This document shows positions 1-52,794 of a stretch of DNA of 64,000 nucleotides, piece after piece (the stretch's first letter is position 1; every line of letters starts with the position of its first letter). Location of the stretch: assembly GCA_050084985.1 (NCBI GenBank), contig JBITNC010000001.1:38130001-38194000 (forward strand), written 5' to 3'. The notes beneath the pieces were generated by a model that was given only the letters and a program-made list of their open reading frames with translations, did no database searches and was not told the DNA's origin. The translations under genes and the position numbers were made by a program. This DNA is from Nageia nagi. Taxonomy: Eukaryota > Pinophyta.

Positions 1-698
1 GAAATCTATTGAAGGGAATGCATTTGAGAATGCAACGAAGTATAGATAACTCGTTGGAAGTCTTATATATTTAACCACAACTAGGCCAAACATTTCATGT
101 GCGGTTGGACTTCTCTCTCGGTTTATGCAAAATCCGTGTGGACATTAGAATGCAACAAAAATAGTTCTTCGATATTTGAAAGGCACACATGAATTAAGGC
201 TCACGTATTCCAAAGTAGGAGACTTCAAATTGATTGGATATACAGATTCAGATTTTGATGGTGACAGAAAATGGAGTTTCGATTTCAAGATATGCTATGA
301 GTCTTGGATCGACATCTATCTCTTGGAGATCATGAAAGCAACTTGTTTCGACAGATTCCACTACAGAGGAAGAGTACGTGGTTGCTACAGAGGCAACAAA
401 GGAGATTGTGGCTCAAAAAGATATTGGAAGATTTGTAGGAAAAACAAGTGAATCCATCTCCACTTCTGATTGATAATATTTTTGCAATTCAATTGGCCAA
501 GAATCCAAAGTTTCATGATCGAACAAAGCACATCAACACAAAGTATCATTTGATTCAACATGTAGAGGTCAAGACAACTCAATTGAAACGTTGTCCCACA
601 TATGAGCAAGCAATGAACATCTTCACCGAGACACTTCAAAGATAAAAGTTCGAGAAGATGCTTGGACTTACCAACTCCTTTGCGGATTATGAGGGGAA
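1..698 (+). pseudogene. Broken Ty1/copia pol, 3' part (RT end and RNase H)
   Basis: Translation in shifting frames gives the usual copia block between reverse transcriptase and RNase H: a 'VGSLIYLTTTRP' stretch near 55-95, 'RYLKGTHELRLTY' near 170-210, and 'GYTDSDFDGD' at about 236-265, the last being the first Asp-containing RNase H motif. The RNase H tail follows at 448-645, with an 'AIQLAKNPKFHDRTKHI'-like segment. Stops and frameshifts interrupt every domain, so this is a dead remnant entering from the left edge of the window. A purine tract and LTR-like start follow directly. Confidence 0.85.
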
Positions 699-900
699 TG
701 TTAGACACCTAATCCTTAAGGATTATGGTATAGATAGTATAGTATTACTAACTATATTTAGTAAATTCGTAGTTTCGTGTGTGTTAGAATTTAAAGTGTA
801 ATTTTTTAGAGAATATGAAAAGTTACATTATATCTCAAGGTTCTCCCAAAAAAATGAATGTGAAGAGTTAACTTTCTTACGTATTAAAACAATATTTTAA
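690..900 (+). repeat. Polypurine tract and start of a probable copia 3' LTR
   Basis: The purine run GAGGGGAA (691-698) directly follows the RNase H remnant. The next bases are TGTTAGACACC (from 699), a typical LTR start. The far end of this LTR could not be set because the 5' copy lies outside the window; the end given is arbitrary. Confidence 0.5.
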
Positions 901-1009
901 CCTAATACAATGCTTTTTGATCTTGTAGTTATCCGACATGACTATTTTGACACAAAAAAACTCCGTAGATATGAAATCTAATTCCAAAGATAATTCCCTA
1001 TAAAGAATA

Positions 1010-1340
1010 GTTTCCAATAAAAATAGAAGAGTCTTTCATTTAAGTATTAACTTACTCTTTTATCCTCCAACTTACTTAAGAAAATTCAATAGTTTCCAAC
1101 CAAAAAAAAATAAAAAAATGGATCTATGATTTAAGTTTTAAACTACTTTTTTATCCTCCAACTTACTTAAGAAATTCAATAGTTTCCGACTTAAAAAAAC
1201 AAAAGAATCATCTTTCATTTAAATCTTAACTACTCTTTTATCCTCCAACTTACGAAAATTCAATAATTTTCAACTAAAAAATGAAAATGATATTTCATTT
1301 AAATTTTAACCTGCTCTTCAATCTCTAAATTAATTTATAT
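1010..1340. repeat. AT-rich tandem repeat, about four diverged copies
   Basis: The phrase TATCCTCCAACTTACTTAAG recurs at about 1061 and 1152. A shortened form lies at 1239 and a weak copy near 1318, so spacing is about 77-91 bp. Each copy also carries a TTTCATTTAA-type segment and an AATTCAATAGTTTCC-type segment. It lies about 0.9 kb upstream of the ELF6-like start codon. No coding potential is seen. Confidence 0.75.
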
Positions 1341-2222
1341 ATTTTTTTCTTTATTATTCTATGATAAAAAGCAAATGAGAAAAATAAAGAACTGATGCCT
1401 AGAAGCTCTCCTTTAGGTTGAGATAACACACCATCATGCAAACGAGCTCCGTACAAAGAGCCCAACATACCTTCGTTAATTTACGGAGGTGTAGTTGTCG
1501 CTCTAGTACGGTTACGTATGCAAACTTTCCCATAACGAGTTTGCAAACTATGAGTAAGAGCAAGAAGGCAACGTTACAAAGATCGAAAGGCTCTATCGTT
1601 TTGCCATGTCGTTTATTCTGATCTAAGTTACCAGCGCGGTACAGAATAAAGAAATAATGTCATGAGGATGGCTCATGTTACTTCTTTTACATGTGTCGGA
1701 ATATGTGTTTCCACAGTAGCTGCAAAAAAAATGATATTTGATAAGTGTTATGTACATTTATATTTTCCGTTCATTTATTAGTACCCAGTTGTGAAATTAT
1801 ATGCCCACGGAATGTTGTGGTTGAAATCAGCGAGAGTTTTGGATATGCTGGGCATGGCAGAGAGAGCTTCAATTTTTATTCGTCTGACAAAGGAGTGAAG
1901 TTCCTAACCTAGTAAGTCTAAACCCTTGAAAAATATTTACTTTTCTGATTTTTAACCCACAAAAACACCTTGGTTGTTAAGTTCATTTGCTTTCCCTTGG
2001 AATACTTCGAGTTTCAATGCTGTTCCCTTTCAGTTCTTCAGTTGGGTATTCGATATAGGAGGTACAGTTGTTGGTGTTGAGTAATGCAGATTAAAAGAAG
2101 AGATGTACGGTGCGTTTCGATGTTGAAAGGAATTCGCGGGTCATTCTGGTTTGAGAGGATTTAGTGTGGGTAATTGTGATATTTTTGTATAGAGGGTGCT
2201 TTTGCTCTGGTCAGATTTTAGG
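1341..2222 (+). promoter_or_regulatory. Upstream region of the ELF6-like gene
   Basis: No coding sequence or known element was recognised here. By position it should hold the promoter and 5' UTR of the demethylase gene. I could not identify a convincing TATA box, transcription start or 5' UTR intron from sequence alone. Confidence 0.3.
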
Positions 2223-41776
<39,554 letters not shown>

Positions 41777-43610
41777 TGAAATCTTTTCAGATATTTCATC
41801 TGACTCTTGCTCTGCAGCATATTGTTCCAGTATGAAGTTTTGATATAAAATTTTTCAAGTATCAGTTATTCTGTTTCCGCTTTCATGTTTATGATGCAAG
41901 GGGCGAAATTGTCAAATCCTGGACTTCAATGAGTATATATCCAAACAGATTTCTAACAGGAGAAAATTTGAAAGGATTCTATGCAGTGACTCGGTCTTGC
42001 AAGTGCAATTTCAGAAAACAAGGTAAAGATTGATTTAGGTAATTGTAATGATAATTTTCAATTGTGTGTTTCTTTCCATTGAAGCAATTCATTTATCCTG
42101 TATACTATTGACCACCATCTGCAGACTAAACATCAAAATAGAGAAAACTGCTCATTGTTGATCCCATGGAGAATTCTCTAGGTATGGGATTCTCAATATC
42201 TTCTATTTGAATCTTTTTTGGCTTATCCTTAAATTTGTGTCTGGATTGTAATTATGTGGAAAAAGGAGTCAATGAGATGGCCTTGATTGGGTAGATTCGA
42301 GCTGTTTCATAGACATGTCTGCTCAAATGACAGAAATTTTACACTGCTGAAATTTACTTTTGTGCAAATGCCATCTACACAGTTTTTGGAACATAGCGTA
42401 GCTGGAACTTAGAAGTAGAGATCCAAATGAACAAAAATTATATTGCAGTTGGTTGACGAGTTTGTGAGTAGTCCAAGATTAAGATCATTTTAAGGATTGA
42501 CCTGTCCGTGATAAACCAATATTAAAGATGGTGTCTGTTAATAACTGGATATCAAGGCTGTTGTTGATTATAAATATGCCAAATTGAACAGTGACTTATA
42601 TTAGGCAATCCAGATTTGTAATTTTGAAGTTAAAATTAATTTTATATCAAAAGTCAACTATGTAAAATGTGAAAACTAATACTTTTGTTTGGTTACCAAG
42701 TTAAAATTGATTATCATAAATTTTAAATTGATTTCATTGGCAAGACAACATTATCTTATGTCTTGTACGTGCAGCCTAGCAACAATTCCTTGATGTTATC
42801 CCTTGGCATGAACAACTGAAAAATGTTTACAGAAGTCCACACTTGTCGATTTGAATGCATTATTTAGTTACTATTACTACAAGCATAAAAAATGAGACGT
42901 ACAACTTTGAATCCTGTGTTCTGCTTACATGGTAGTCAGCACTAGGAATATTGCCTGCCTTTGTTCCTTGATATGGACCTTAGTAGATAGTGATAAAAAA
43001 TTTATCAATTTGGTTTCTGCTTCATGAATGTATGCTTTTAGTATTCACCTATTTTATTTTTCAAGATGAACAAGGTGGATATATTTTTCAATATTTGAAA
43101 CAGCTTTTCATTTACTATGTTGGCAAAACGTTTTTATGTATTTCCATGTTTCTGCAATGAGTACTGGTATTCAATGAATTGTATCCTGTTTGCAGTCTGT
43201 AGATGTTAATCAGACCAACAAAATCTTGGCGATCCTTGAATTACAAAATCATTGTTTGACTACCATTCTTAAGCACTTTCTTTTTTTCAAGTTTTATTTT
43301 ATTTATTTGTTATTTTAGGTGGAGTGTCTTTTCTTTCAGGAATATTTCGATATTCATGCCTTATTCTATTATCACAACCAGATGATCATTGCAAACATAT
43401 ACAATTGAACAATCTTTGTGGTTTATTTACAGAAATGAAAATGCCCATGCACAGACAGAGGAGTTTAAATGTACTTATGAGCAACCAAAAATGGTGCTTC
43501 TTCACTTTAACAAGTTTATTATATGCTTATACACAGCTTGCAAACAAAAATATGATGGTATATCTATTTCGTAAGTTTATTACATGATTTTGTTTTTCTT
43601 GTATATATAC
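41777..43610. other. 3' flank of the ELF6-like gene, no further gene seen
   Basis: This stretch presumably includes the 3' UTR. I could not place a polyadenylation site with confidence. No coding frame of note or recognisable element is present. Confidence 0.5.
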
Positions 43611-43620
43611 TAAGTTTGGT

Positions 43621-43905
43621 GATTTCAAAGGAAACGAACCATTAACAGTAAGCGTCCTTTATATTTGCATTTGAAGTGTTGATACTTAGTTGTAAGTATA
43701 TCATTACCCAAAGCAAGGTAACATGTACAAATACAGATCTGTAAAGTTGGCTTTTGTTTGGTGACTTAAAGGGAAACAAACCATAAACATTCAAGTGTCC
43801 TTTATATTTGCATTACGAGTGTTGATACTTAGTTGAGTATATCATTACCCAAAGCAAGATAACTTGTACAAGTACAAATCTTGTAGAGTTGGGTTTTGTT
43901 TCGTC
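43621..43905. repeat. Tandem duplication, period 142 bp
   Basis: Two copies (starts 43621 and 43763) share GTCCTTTATATTTGCATT, GTGTTGATACTTAGTTG, and ATATCATTACCCAAAGCAAG, and end near TTTTGTTT(G/C)GT. Differences are scattered. Confidence 0.85.
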
Positions 43906-46900
43906 AACTCAACCCTCCAAATCATATCCTCGTCGAATTATATCAATCTAAGACTATTGATGAACTATTATGACTTTGACTTGGATCATATCTTAAAAAT
44001 CTTCCGTGACTTTGATTCAGTGGGAATATTGGAAATATCAATTCATGCTATCACTGATGTTAACACAAAAATACCAACCAATTTATGCAATACCTTTGAT
44101 CAAACCAGATACAAATTTTGTACTGAACCATCTATATTGTCCTTGCTTATCGAATGAAGTACCTCGCACAGTCCCAACCAAGGTCAAAATCCAACTCTAA
44201 ATGTTCCCATTGTTAAATGAGAGAACAGTGTCCACACTATACGGTCAAAAGGGTATGTTTAACACGAATGGAGTTAATAATACAATTGCAAATACTGGAC
44301 GAGTTATTTCAAAATGTTATTCATAGCCTAGTTCTCAAAGGCATATCAATGTTGCAAAGTTTCACAAACTTTGTGCTAATTCTGGTTCCTTTTAAGGGGT
44401 TTGAAATGATATTGCTAGTAAATAAAAGGTCTAATAATATTTTAGAATGAATATTTTTATTGTAATAAGAAATATATTAATCTTTCAAAAATTTTACTGA
44501 AGCGATTTCAAGAAAGCAACTCTCCTTTGACCACTTCAGTGTTGATATCCAAATATTTGTTACGGATGGGACATAAAAATATATGCTACTTGATCATCAA
44601 TAAGAACATGACTTTTACTTTGTATATTGCATTCTAATGAAGGGACACATCATTATATGCTACCTGATAGATACTTTTAATGTTTTTTTAAACCCATTGG
44701 TTTGTAGGATATATCAAAATTTGTCGAGAAATAAGTATATATCAAGTATTTGAATGATTATTTTCCATATAAAGAGAAACATTGAACAATGCAAATGCAT
44801 ATATATTCCAAGAAAAATAAGAATACTCACGACAATTGATCATAATCACTTGGATCCACCTAATAAAAATAAATCATCAAAATAAAATTCTAGATCAAGA
44901 TCAAGAATAATGTGATGATATTTGTTAAAACCTTCAAATAGTAATTTTCATTTCTCGTTAGGGGATTTGGGAGACAACTGAGGTGTGATGATACTAACAT
45001 TGAACATGAGTTCTACTCCCACCTCCTACATTGGTGGTATTTAAAAACTCTTGATAGATCCTACAAACTAATTGGTTTAAAGGATGTTAAATGTTGACTT
45101 TATTTTTATTAGTGTTCCACAAAACATTATAAAAAAATTAAATTTAATAAACATAAATAAAGTTGCCAAGGAGCATCTTTTGTCGACCTAGCAACAATGA
45201 ATCTTGTACTAGGAATTCGTTGTCGGGTAGCAACAACAAATCTCACACTAGGAATTCATTTTCATCTTAATTGCAATGAACCTTGCAATGGGAATTTGCT
45301 TTGATCCTAAATGTAACGAATTCGTTGCCTCAAACTCTTACGCCTTTCCCTCCCCCCTTTTATGTAGCTGTTTTTACAAGATAACTTTTTCTGTCTTTTT
45401 GTGAGGGTTTATCTCAAAATATGATGAGAGAAATATAGAAACATATTATATTTGATAATAAATAAGAATGAATACTTTCCTCCATATATATTAGATATTA
45501 CGGAAAGAATACATTGTTACAAAAAGTTATAATTCTATGATTAATACCTAACTACAACTAATTATATGGTGGTATTATTAGGATGTCATAAAATAATTAA
45601 TTATAAGATGGTTATATTAGGTTCATAATATATGAGGTTGATGGGATGATTGCAAACCCAAATGAGTAATACACATTGCAAAAAAGGTGGCATGTTGCAC
45701 CTTAGACTCATATGGCTATAGTTAAGTTACGAAGGTTGATTCAAATTAATAATGATACTAATGAGAAATCCCTTTCTTGAGGTAGTAAGTATGGCCATGA
45801 TAGCAACTTGTCACGCCCTCATTTTTGTAACCTATTACATAATAACATTTGACAATTTGATCATGGCCAACCTTAATGTTGATCGATTAGGAAATGTGGC
45901 AACTACCCATCGATAGGTTCCTTTCCCACAAAAGAAACATATAAGAAATATTGAAAATAATATTTGAGATTTTGACACAATTTTGAAAAAGTAAAGGAGT
46001 GATATTTATTAATAATGACCCCTAGATTTTCAGGAAATTTGGCAACTAATAACTAAATATAATATTAAGGTTTAGGCTAAATCTCTATCATATTCCTATT
46101 ATTGGTTTGATATTTTCTTTTTCTCATCAACACTCTTTCGTGTGTGCTTTACCATTGTGTATGTCTTCGAACACTAGTAAGGAGGTGTGGCGATTCGTAC
46201 TTAATGTGGCAATTTGTCAAGATAGTCATGACTTGCTCTAATCATTTATCACTTTTTGTGACTTTAGTAGATTATTATCTTGATTTGATCTTCAATACCG
46301 TTTTAAACACATTTCTTCATTACCAAACTGTAAGTTGGTTGCTAGTTCACCAAGATTGTTGCTAGCTCGCCAAGATGGTTCTTGATTTCTATTAAATCAT
46401 CAAAATTCCATCTTGAATGTTTTTTTTTTTCTGTCAAAGTTCTCTCTTGCTAACTTCCCCAATTTAATACGAAGGCTTATCCTCAAGCCTTTCCTTTTAA
46501 TGCATAAATATGATTTGGTCACCATGTTTTATTCTTAGAGTAAGTACTCTATTATAAGGCAAAAAGGGTACATCTTTGTGAAGCATTTAGTGAAATCATA
46601 GATGCATCTGTCTTTTAGTAGTCATTTTGCAAGCCATTGAACTCACTTTAGTTGTATTGTGTTTGTGATGGCCATATAGCCATATGGGTCTTTACATCGT
46701 GTATTAGATGTGCAATCTAGTATTATGCAAGGAAGAGTGGGGCCAATAAAGATGGCATATTAATTAATTTGAGTTTTAATTCTTCTTCCATGAACATTTG
46801 GTGAACATTTATCTTAATGGTAGGAGTGTCTTCATGAATGTTAATCTCCCAAGCGTAGGATGCCTTTGCTTAGAGTATCTTTTTGGAATTGTACTTTATA

Positions 46901-48400
46901 CTTTCACTGGGAGGCTAAGGAAGTTCTTGTTTTCTAGAGATGAGAAAGAGGATTAGAACTTTCATGTAGCAATCTCTTGGATAGTGATTGCAAGGAGGTA
47001 ATGTTTTCTTCATCATTTTGTTGGGGTTGTCATCCTTATGATTTCAATTTTGGGTTGTTCTTTGTCAAGTCTTGATAAGTTTCATTCCATTCTTATCAAA
47101 TATATGCTTTTTTGATGGTTGAAGGAAGTGTGACGGTCTAGCCCAATGTGGTGATTCATAATTCTATGTGGCAATTCCTCTTAACAACTAATTAGTTTTC
47201 TTTTTGTATTATATTGGCTCTTTATTTTGTTCCAAGTCACGATGGTGGATTTATCTGGTAGGTACTTCATTGGTTTGTGCATTTCACTTTGTTCTAAATA
47301 TATCCTAAATTTGTGCATTTTTCTTTGTTAAAACACCAAGTTTTATCATTATGCATCTTATAATTTCTTTGGTGTATGACTTTGAATTACGTCTATTCAT
47401 TTACTTAGTGCATTTTCAACATTTTCAATATTTGCTTTTAATTACTTTTAATCATTAGTTTTGGTGATTTGTCTTTTATTTACAATTTTGACCTCTTCAT
47501 CATTTTCCATTTTGTAAGTTTGCCACAATTTTTATATTTTCTTCTCTCAACATCTTAACTTGAAGTATCATGTAATATCTCATTCATTCATACAAAATAG
47601 ATGAGTTCTTAAAATTGGATAGCCATTGTATTGAATTTCTCAAAATTGTGCATCCTCATTTTTTTCATGAAGACTTCTTCCTCGATTGGAACCAAGGAAG
47701 GAAATAATTCTCTTTCCTAATGAGTCATCTATGGACTACTTCCCTTTATCTAGCAGATGATTTGCTAAGAACTTGCTTTGTTATGTGTAGGGAAGCTGGT
47801 GGCAAATTTAGAATAGTGGAACCATTCGAGGAACATCTTTTAGGAATGGATAATTGGTGAATAAGACTTCCTTTTTCTCAAGCCAATTGATGATTTGAGT
47901 TTGGATCTTTTTTGCGATGAACTCCAATGTAATACAACTTTGGGCAACCTCAAATGGATCATTTGGAGAGGAAAATTGTTGAATCTTTTATTCAGTGTCA
48001 ACTATTTCCTTAGAAAGTTCTTGCTTCAATTTTTGAATGAGGTTCAAAACCAAAATATCCATTTTCTGAATATGAGCATTCTTGGCTAACATTTTTAGCC
48101 ATTTATCATTTGTTTCTTGAAGTTTATCTATCAATGGCTCTCTTATTGCATGATGTCAATATTTTTTTCAATTTCCATAGTGAGTTGAGAGTTATAATTG
48201 ATGTGAACAAGCTCCTCAATGTCTACTCCAACCAAATTGTACACCATTATATCTTTATGGGAAATAATGGTTAAGTGGTAGACTTAACCTTGAAGATCTT
48301 CTAACATCACTTGGTGGAGTTTGTGGTTCTTGATGTTGAAAATTATTTTGCACTTGATATATTCTTCTCATTTATTTTGTCAAGTACAACATACTTGGAA
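43906..48400. other. AT-rich intergenic DNA
   Basis: Apart from the 40-bp repeat at 45188-45330 I see no feature I can support. A TGTCACGCCC at 45809 resembles an LTR start, but no pair, purine tract or pol domain accompanies it. Open frames (for example 43864-44157, 46144-46365 and 47895-48089) match nothing I know. Confidence 0.5.
45188..45330. repeat. 40-bp tandem repeat, about 3.6 copies
   Basis: Copies begin CTAGCAACAATGAATCTTG (45188), GTAGCAACAACAAATCTCA (45227) and TTAATTGCAATGAACCTTG (45267); a partial fourth begins CTAAATGTAACGAATTCG near 45307. The spacing stays at 40 bp although the copies are well diverged. Confidence 0.8.
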
Positions 48401-48419
48401 TCATCCTTGTTTACCTGCA

Positions 48420-48730
48420 ACCTGTCCTTAACAAACCTTTTTCATTGAACTCCGCATCCCTACTGCTAATGATTTTACAGTTATCACAATCCCTTAACCT
48501 ATAGCCTAAACTATCTACTCCATATCTAATTAAATAGTACTTTTGGGATTTAGCATCAAGATTTTCCTATTTTCCTTATAAACAATATGCACAAAATCTT
48601 CACACTAAAAAATCTAAGAAAGGGGTAATTCATAGTTTTACCTGGCCAAGCCTCTTCAAGAATCCCACCATTCAAAGCACTAGATGGTCCCTTGTTAATC
48701 AAATAAACAATACTATCAATTGTATTTCTT
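48420..48730 (-). pseudogene. Copia integrase C-terminus fragment, minus strand
   Basis: The reverse strand reads 'YLINKGPSSALNGGIPEEAW'-like sequence (about 48725-48640; the copy has Leu for Pro before EEAW). One frame over it reads 'FVHIVYKENRKIL' and then 'RYGVDSLGYRLRDCDNCKII', with 'SSRDAEFNE' near 48445-48475. This is the region between copia integrase and reverse transcriptase. Frames are broken and no other domain is convincingly attached. Confidence 0.75.
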
Positions 48731-50807
48731 CTCAAAACAAATCTTAGTAATAATTCTTTGCTTTATTTTGTGGGATACCATAGTTTTATGAAAAATCTTT
48801 AAGTGTATTTGTTATATTCCATAGCTATGTTAAGGCTTTCCTTTTTCATTGCTCTCTGTGGTTTCTATTTCTAACTTTACTTTTCTATTACTTTTCTTTT
48901 TCTTATGTCTAGCATTAGCATGGTGATTTCTGCTATGCTCTTGGTGAACAAGAGTTTCACATTCCTATCGTAGGCCACTAGTTTTTTCTAAATTCTAGTG
49001 CAAACATCTTGCCTTCACCAAGAATGTTATTCTAAGAGTAAGAGTTATATACTTTCTTCCTAATATGGGAAAGAGATTGACATGCCATTATAGGATATAC
49101 AATCATGCAATTTTTTGTAAAGCTAGTATATTAAACTTCACATTGTTATATCAAACAACTCCTTTGATTTCAAAGTGGCCTAATTATACAAGCATGAAAA
49201 AGGCGGTTTGTCGTTTTATGATAGGTTTATCACAACAATCACATGAACACAAAGATTAGCATAATAAGATTCAAATATGCTCTACTATTATGCTTAGATG
49301 ATTAACAAAAACATGTATGATCGAGAATTAAACAATTATGTTCAATTGATATGAATATGATCTATAGTTTCAATTATGCTCAAATGATTCAAATATGTTC
49401 TACAATACTGTTACAACATGTCATAATTTATTTGTAAAAATATTCTACTAAAGGCCAAAAAATGAATGAGCCCATAACATATTCCATTATTTTCATCTCA
49501 TTATTCTATTTATACAACACAACATCCAATTGGTAATCACATGTATTTTCTATGTTTCGCTAAGTATTACAAGCATGCTTTTGCCAACTTGCCACTTTTA
49601 GACTAGTTTTTAAAACTTAAGAAATTTTTATGGGTTGAACAATTTCTTTCCTTCTCCAAGTCAATATTTGGATCATATGGTTTAAATCATTTCATATTAT
49701 ATGGTCTATTTAGATATCTCATGGGAGGTCTAAATTTATTAGAGATTTCAAATAATATATTTATCATTTCATAAGATTTCATGTCGTATGTTATTGCATT
49801 TATATCTTTTCATATCATATGGTCCATTTGGATCATTTCATATATATGGATTGGGCCAATATAGAGGTGTGGTTAAGTGTTCCTTTGGGTGCCATCAATA
49901 TTGGACTAGGATGGGTAAGGTAAAAGACTGAACAATGATAGGTCAGTTCCATTGAAATATCATTTGAGAGATCATGGCCAAAACTATGATTGAGCTTGAG
50001 TGCCCCTGGGTAACTGAGGACAATGTAGTCTAGAAGCACTTCATCATTTTTCTATAAGAAAACATGATGGAATGTGCTTTCAAACTACACCTATTTTTTT
50101 TTTCAAATTAATTATAAAGAGGCAGTTTTAAACTACCCCATTAAAATATATATAGGCATGGTTATAAACTATCTTTTAATACTACTATGGTGGTTTCTTT
50201 AGAACCTTAAGTAGTGCTTTATGATACCATAAGTCAACACATATTAATTGCCTCCATAAATAATAGAATTTTAGCAATGTGATATTAGATGGTAGCTAGT
50301 TAACCAATGGTAAAGGGCTTTGGCATGGTTTTAGAACCACCTATGAAGGATATTTCTAGTCTAGTGGGGATTTAGTAGTAATGGTTTCATACAAACCAAA
50401 TCCTGAATCCTTATTTAATTTATATATACCTCAAACTTAAGAATATGATTAATTTTGAGGAAATATTGAATTGCTAAATTTGGAATCCTCACTTGGTCTT
50501 TAATAATTGAGATAATTTGATTGGCCCATAGATTGAAATTATAAATATCAAATGATAACTAATTGTATTAAGAAACCAATAGTATTGAAACTATAAACAC
50601 CCCAAAATTACATATTTTGAGTAATTATACACATTTGAGCATAAATCATAATAATGGTCAAATTTGGTCAAGATAATTAAAACAGGTTAACATTACAATT
50701 GATCGATCGATTGGCTAATCGGTATTTCAATCTTGTAGGATTGTATAAATGAATTATTTTCACACTAGCTTAAATGGAAAAAAAATTAAAAAATCAATAT
50801 CTCAATT
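48731..50807. other. AT-rich intergenic DNA before the LARD-like element
   Basis: No feature I can support. Open frames such as 49833-50039 (minus) match nothing I know. Confidence 0.4.
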
Positions 50808-52196
50808 TGTAATGTCCCCATTTTTTAGGTGTTTTTCCCATTTCACGTTGATAAATGGGAACATTAATTTACAAGTGATTTTGTCTATTTTAGTAGAATT
50901 TGGCCAAAATATTGTAAATTCCACTTAGAGACTCAATAAAGCTCTAATTATAGAATAAATGGTCCTTTAATTAAATTAATTAATGTTTAGTCAATTACTA
51001 AAATGCTAATAATGTTGTATTTGTAATACTAAAGAAATTATAAATGTAAATGCAATATTAGTCTCATTAAATGAGTCATTGCATATTTTAGTCTTGATGA
51101 TTGTAATATTGGCATTAAATATATCTCTAGTCATTAGTCCACCCCTCTTCGAGGTAGAGCATCCCTCTAGGTGATTGCATTGACTATGAGATCATTTGGA
51201 GATCCAAAGATGGATGTGGTATTTCAAACTAGGGGTTGGTAATCTTGAGGCAAGTGGAAAGCCCTTGAGGATGGACGATGGGCATGTGAGTATCCCAAGA
51301 CCACACATTAGCCCTCTTAGGAACTTGGACCTTTAGCACTAATCACGAGGCACCCCAACATCACCCCCTCTTGGACATTGGCATTCTTGGACCTTAGATG
51401 TGATTTCATCCAACCCAAGGCTCCCCATTTTATATGTTGCATACATGAGCACACAAATCACATCTCTCCACCATCGAATCATCTCAAATCAAGATTAGAA
51501 GATGATCACCATCACCTATAAAAGGAGGACTCATAGTCATTATGAGATATGTTGAATTTAGTTATTAAACCCTTTTATTCGGATTGAGTGGAGACTCTAT
51601 CTTTGCCACTTGTAGGGTGAACTGCATTTGAGGTATCAAGGGGATAGGAGGGTACCTTTGAACTTACTCTAGCCATCTTGAGAGGAACGTTGCTAGTTCA
51701 TCATAGTTGTTGCAGAGGATACCTGGTCTTGCCTCATTGCTTCTGGGATTGTTGTGGCCTTGGATCCATTTGAAATAACCCTATTGGAGATAGTCTTGGT
51801 ACAAACTTCTTAGGTTGAAAAAAATATTATAATTGCGCTTCTACCATTGCTTTATCAATACAATTACATTCTATTATTAAAATATTGCTATTTATCTCTC
51901 TATGCTTGGATTTTGAGTTTTGGAGTAGTTTTTCATTGCTTAAAATATCCATTTCACTCCCTAAGTGTGATGTCAATTATAGAACTATATTTTCATTATT
52001 AAATTCTATTTCTACTTCCTTGTTGTAATGTTGAGTTATTAGAGGCATTTTTGCATGTTAGAAGTTTTCAATTACTCAAATTGATTAGATGTTGGATATT
52101 TGGTGTATTTTTAAGCTTGATTGGCCAATTTTGGAGATAAAAGCTAAACATCCCTCGCTTAAGGTACGTTTGAGTGAGCCCTAGAACGAATCATCA
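50808..52196 (+). repeat. Left LTR of the LARD-like element
   Basis: It starts TGTAATGTCCCC and ends ATCATCA. Shared landmarks with the right LTR include GGCCAAAATATTGTAAATTC, ACTCAATAAAGCTCTAATTA, CTTTGCCACTTGTAGGGT and ATTTGAAATAACCCTATTGG. By eye about one base in nine differs over the first 160 bp. Confidence 0.85.
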
Positions 52197-52220
52197 TAAT
52201 GGTATTAGATTCTTACTTTT
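52197..52220 (+). other. Primer binding site-like sequence of the LARD-like element
   Basis: TGGTATTAGA (52200-52209) begins three bases after the LTR end. It is close to TGGTATCAGA, the plant elements' site for initiator methionine tRNA, with one change. Confidence 0.6.
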
Positions 52221-52794
52221 TGCATCCTATTAGGAATCAAGGGTATCATTCATAGAGGGTTTCAAGTTCAATTTGAAGAGAGTTTGAAGATTAGGATACC
52301 CACATCACAATGGTATCACACACATGAGATTTGCTGAGAGAAGTTAGAGATCTTACCCTTGCTGCTGGCTAAGATTTGAGGAGTTGCTACTGAAGGTGAT
52401 TATTGGAAGAGTTAGAGAAACTAAAGGAGACTTATTATGATATTTTGTTGGATCATAATTCTCACAATGGTATTTGCTAAGATATCTTGTTATCATGTTG
52501 AAGAGTAGAGTTGATATAGCATCACAATGATAATTTCGAGGGAGTTTCTAGAGGATATGGATGCTTAGAGCAAGTTGTTGGGAATCTAGAAGCCTTATCT
52601 TACCGTTCTAGCACTTCATTGGGCATCTTTTGGTCCTAATTTTGAATTCTAAAGCATTGAAAAGGTTTTTCCATCTTGAAAAGCTATACTTCCGAAAACA
52701 TTGCGTTCTTTATTTCAAGTTGAAGTTTGTTCTCAATTTATTCTGAGTTCAAGGGAGGAATAAGTGTTTGATTGGAGATTTTGAGATCATTTGG

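Noticed and set aside
2196-2222. Upstream extension of the ELF6-like start
   Set aside because: The frame is open from GTG at 2196 but the family N-terminus begins at the ATG at 2223.
45809-45830. TGTCACGCCCTC, resembling a gypsy LTR start
   Set aside because: No second copy, purine tract, primer site or pol domain accompanies it.
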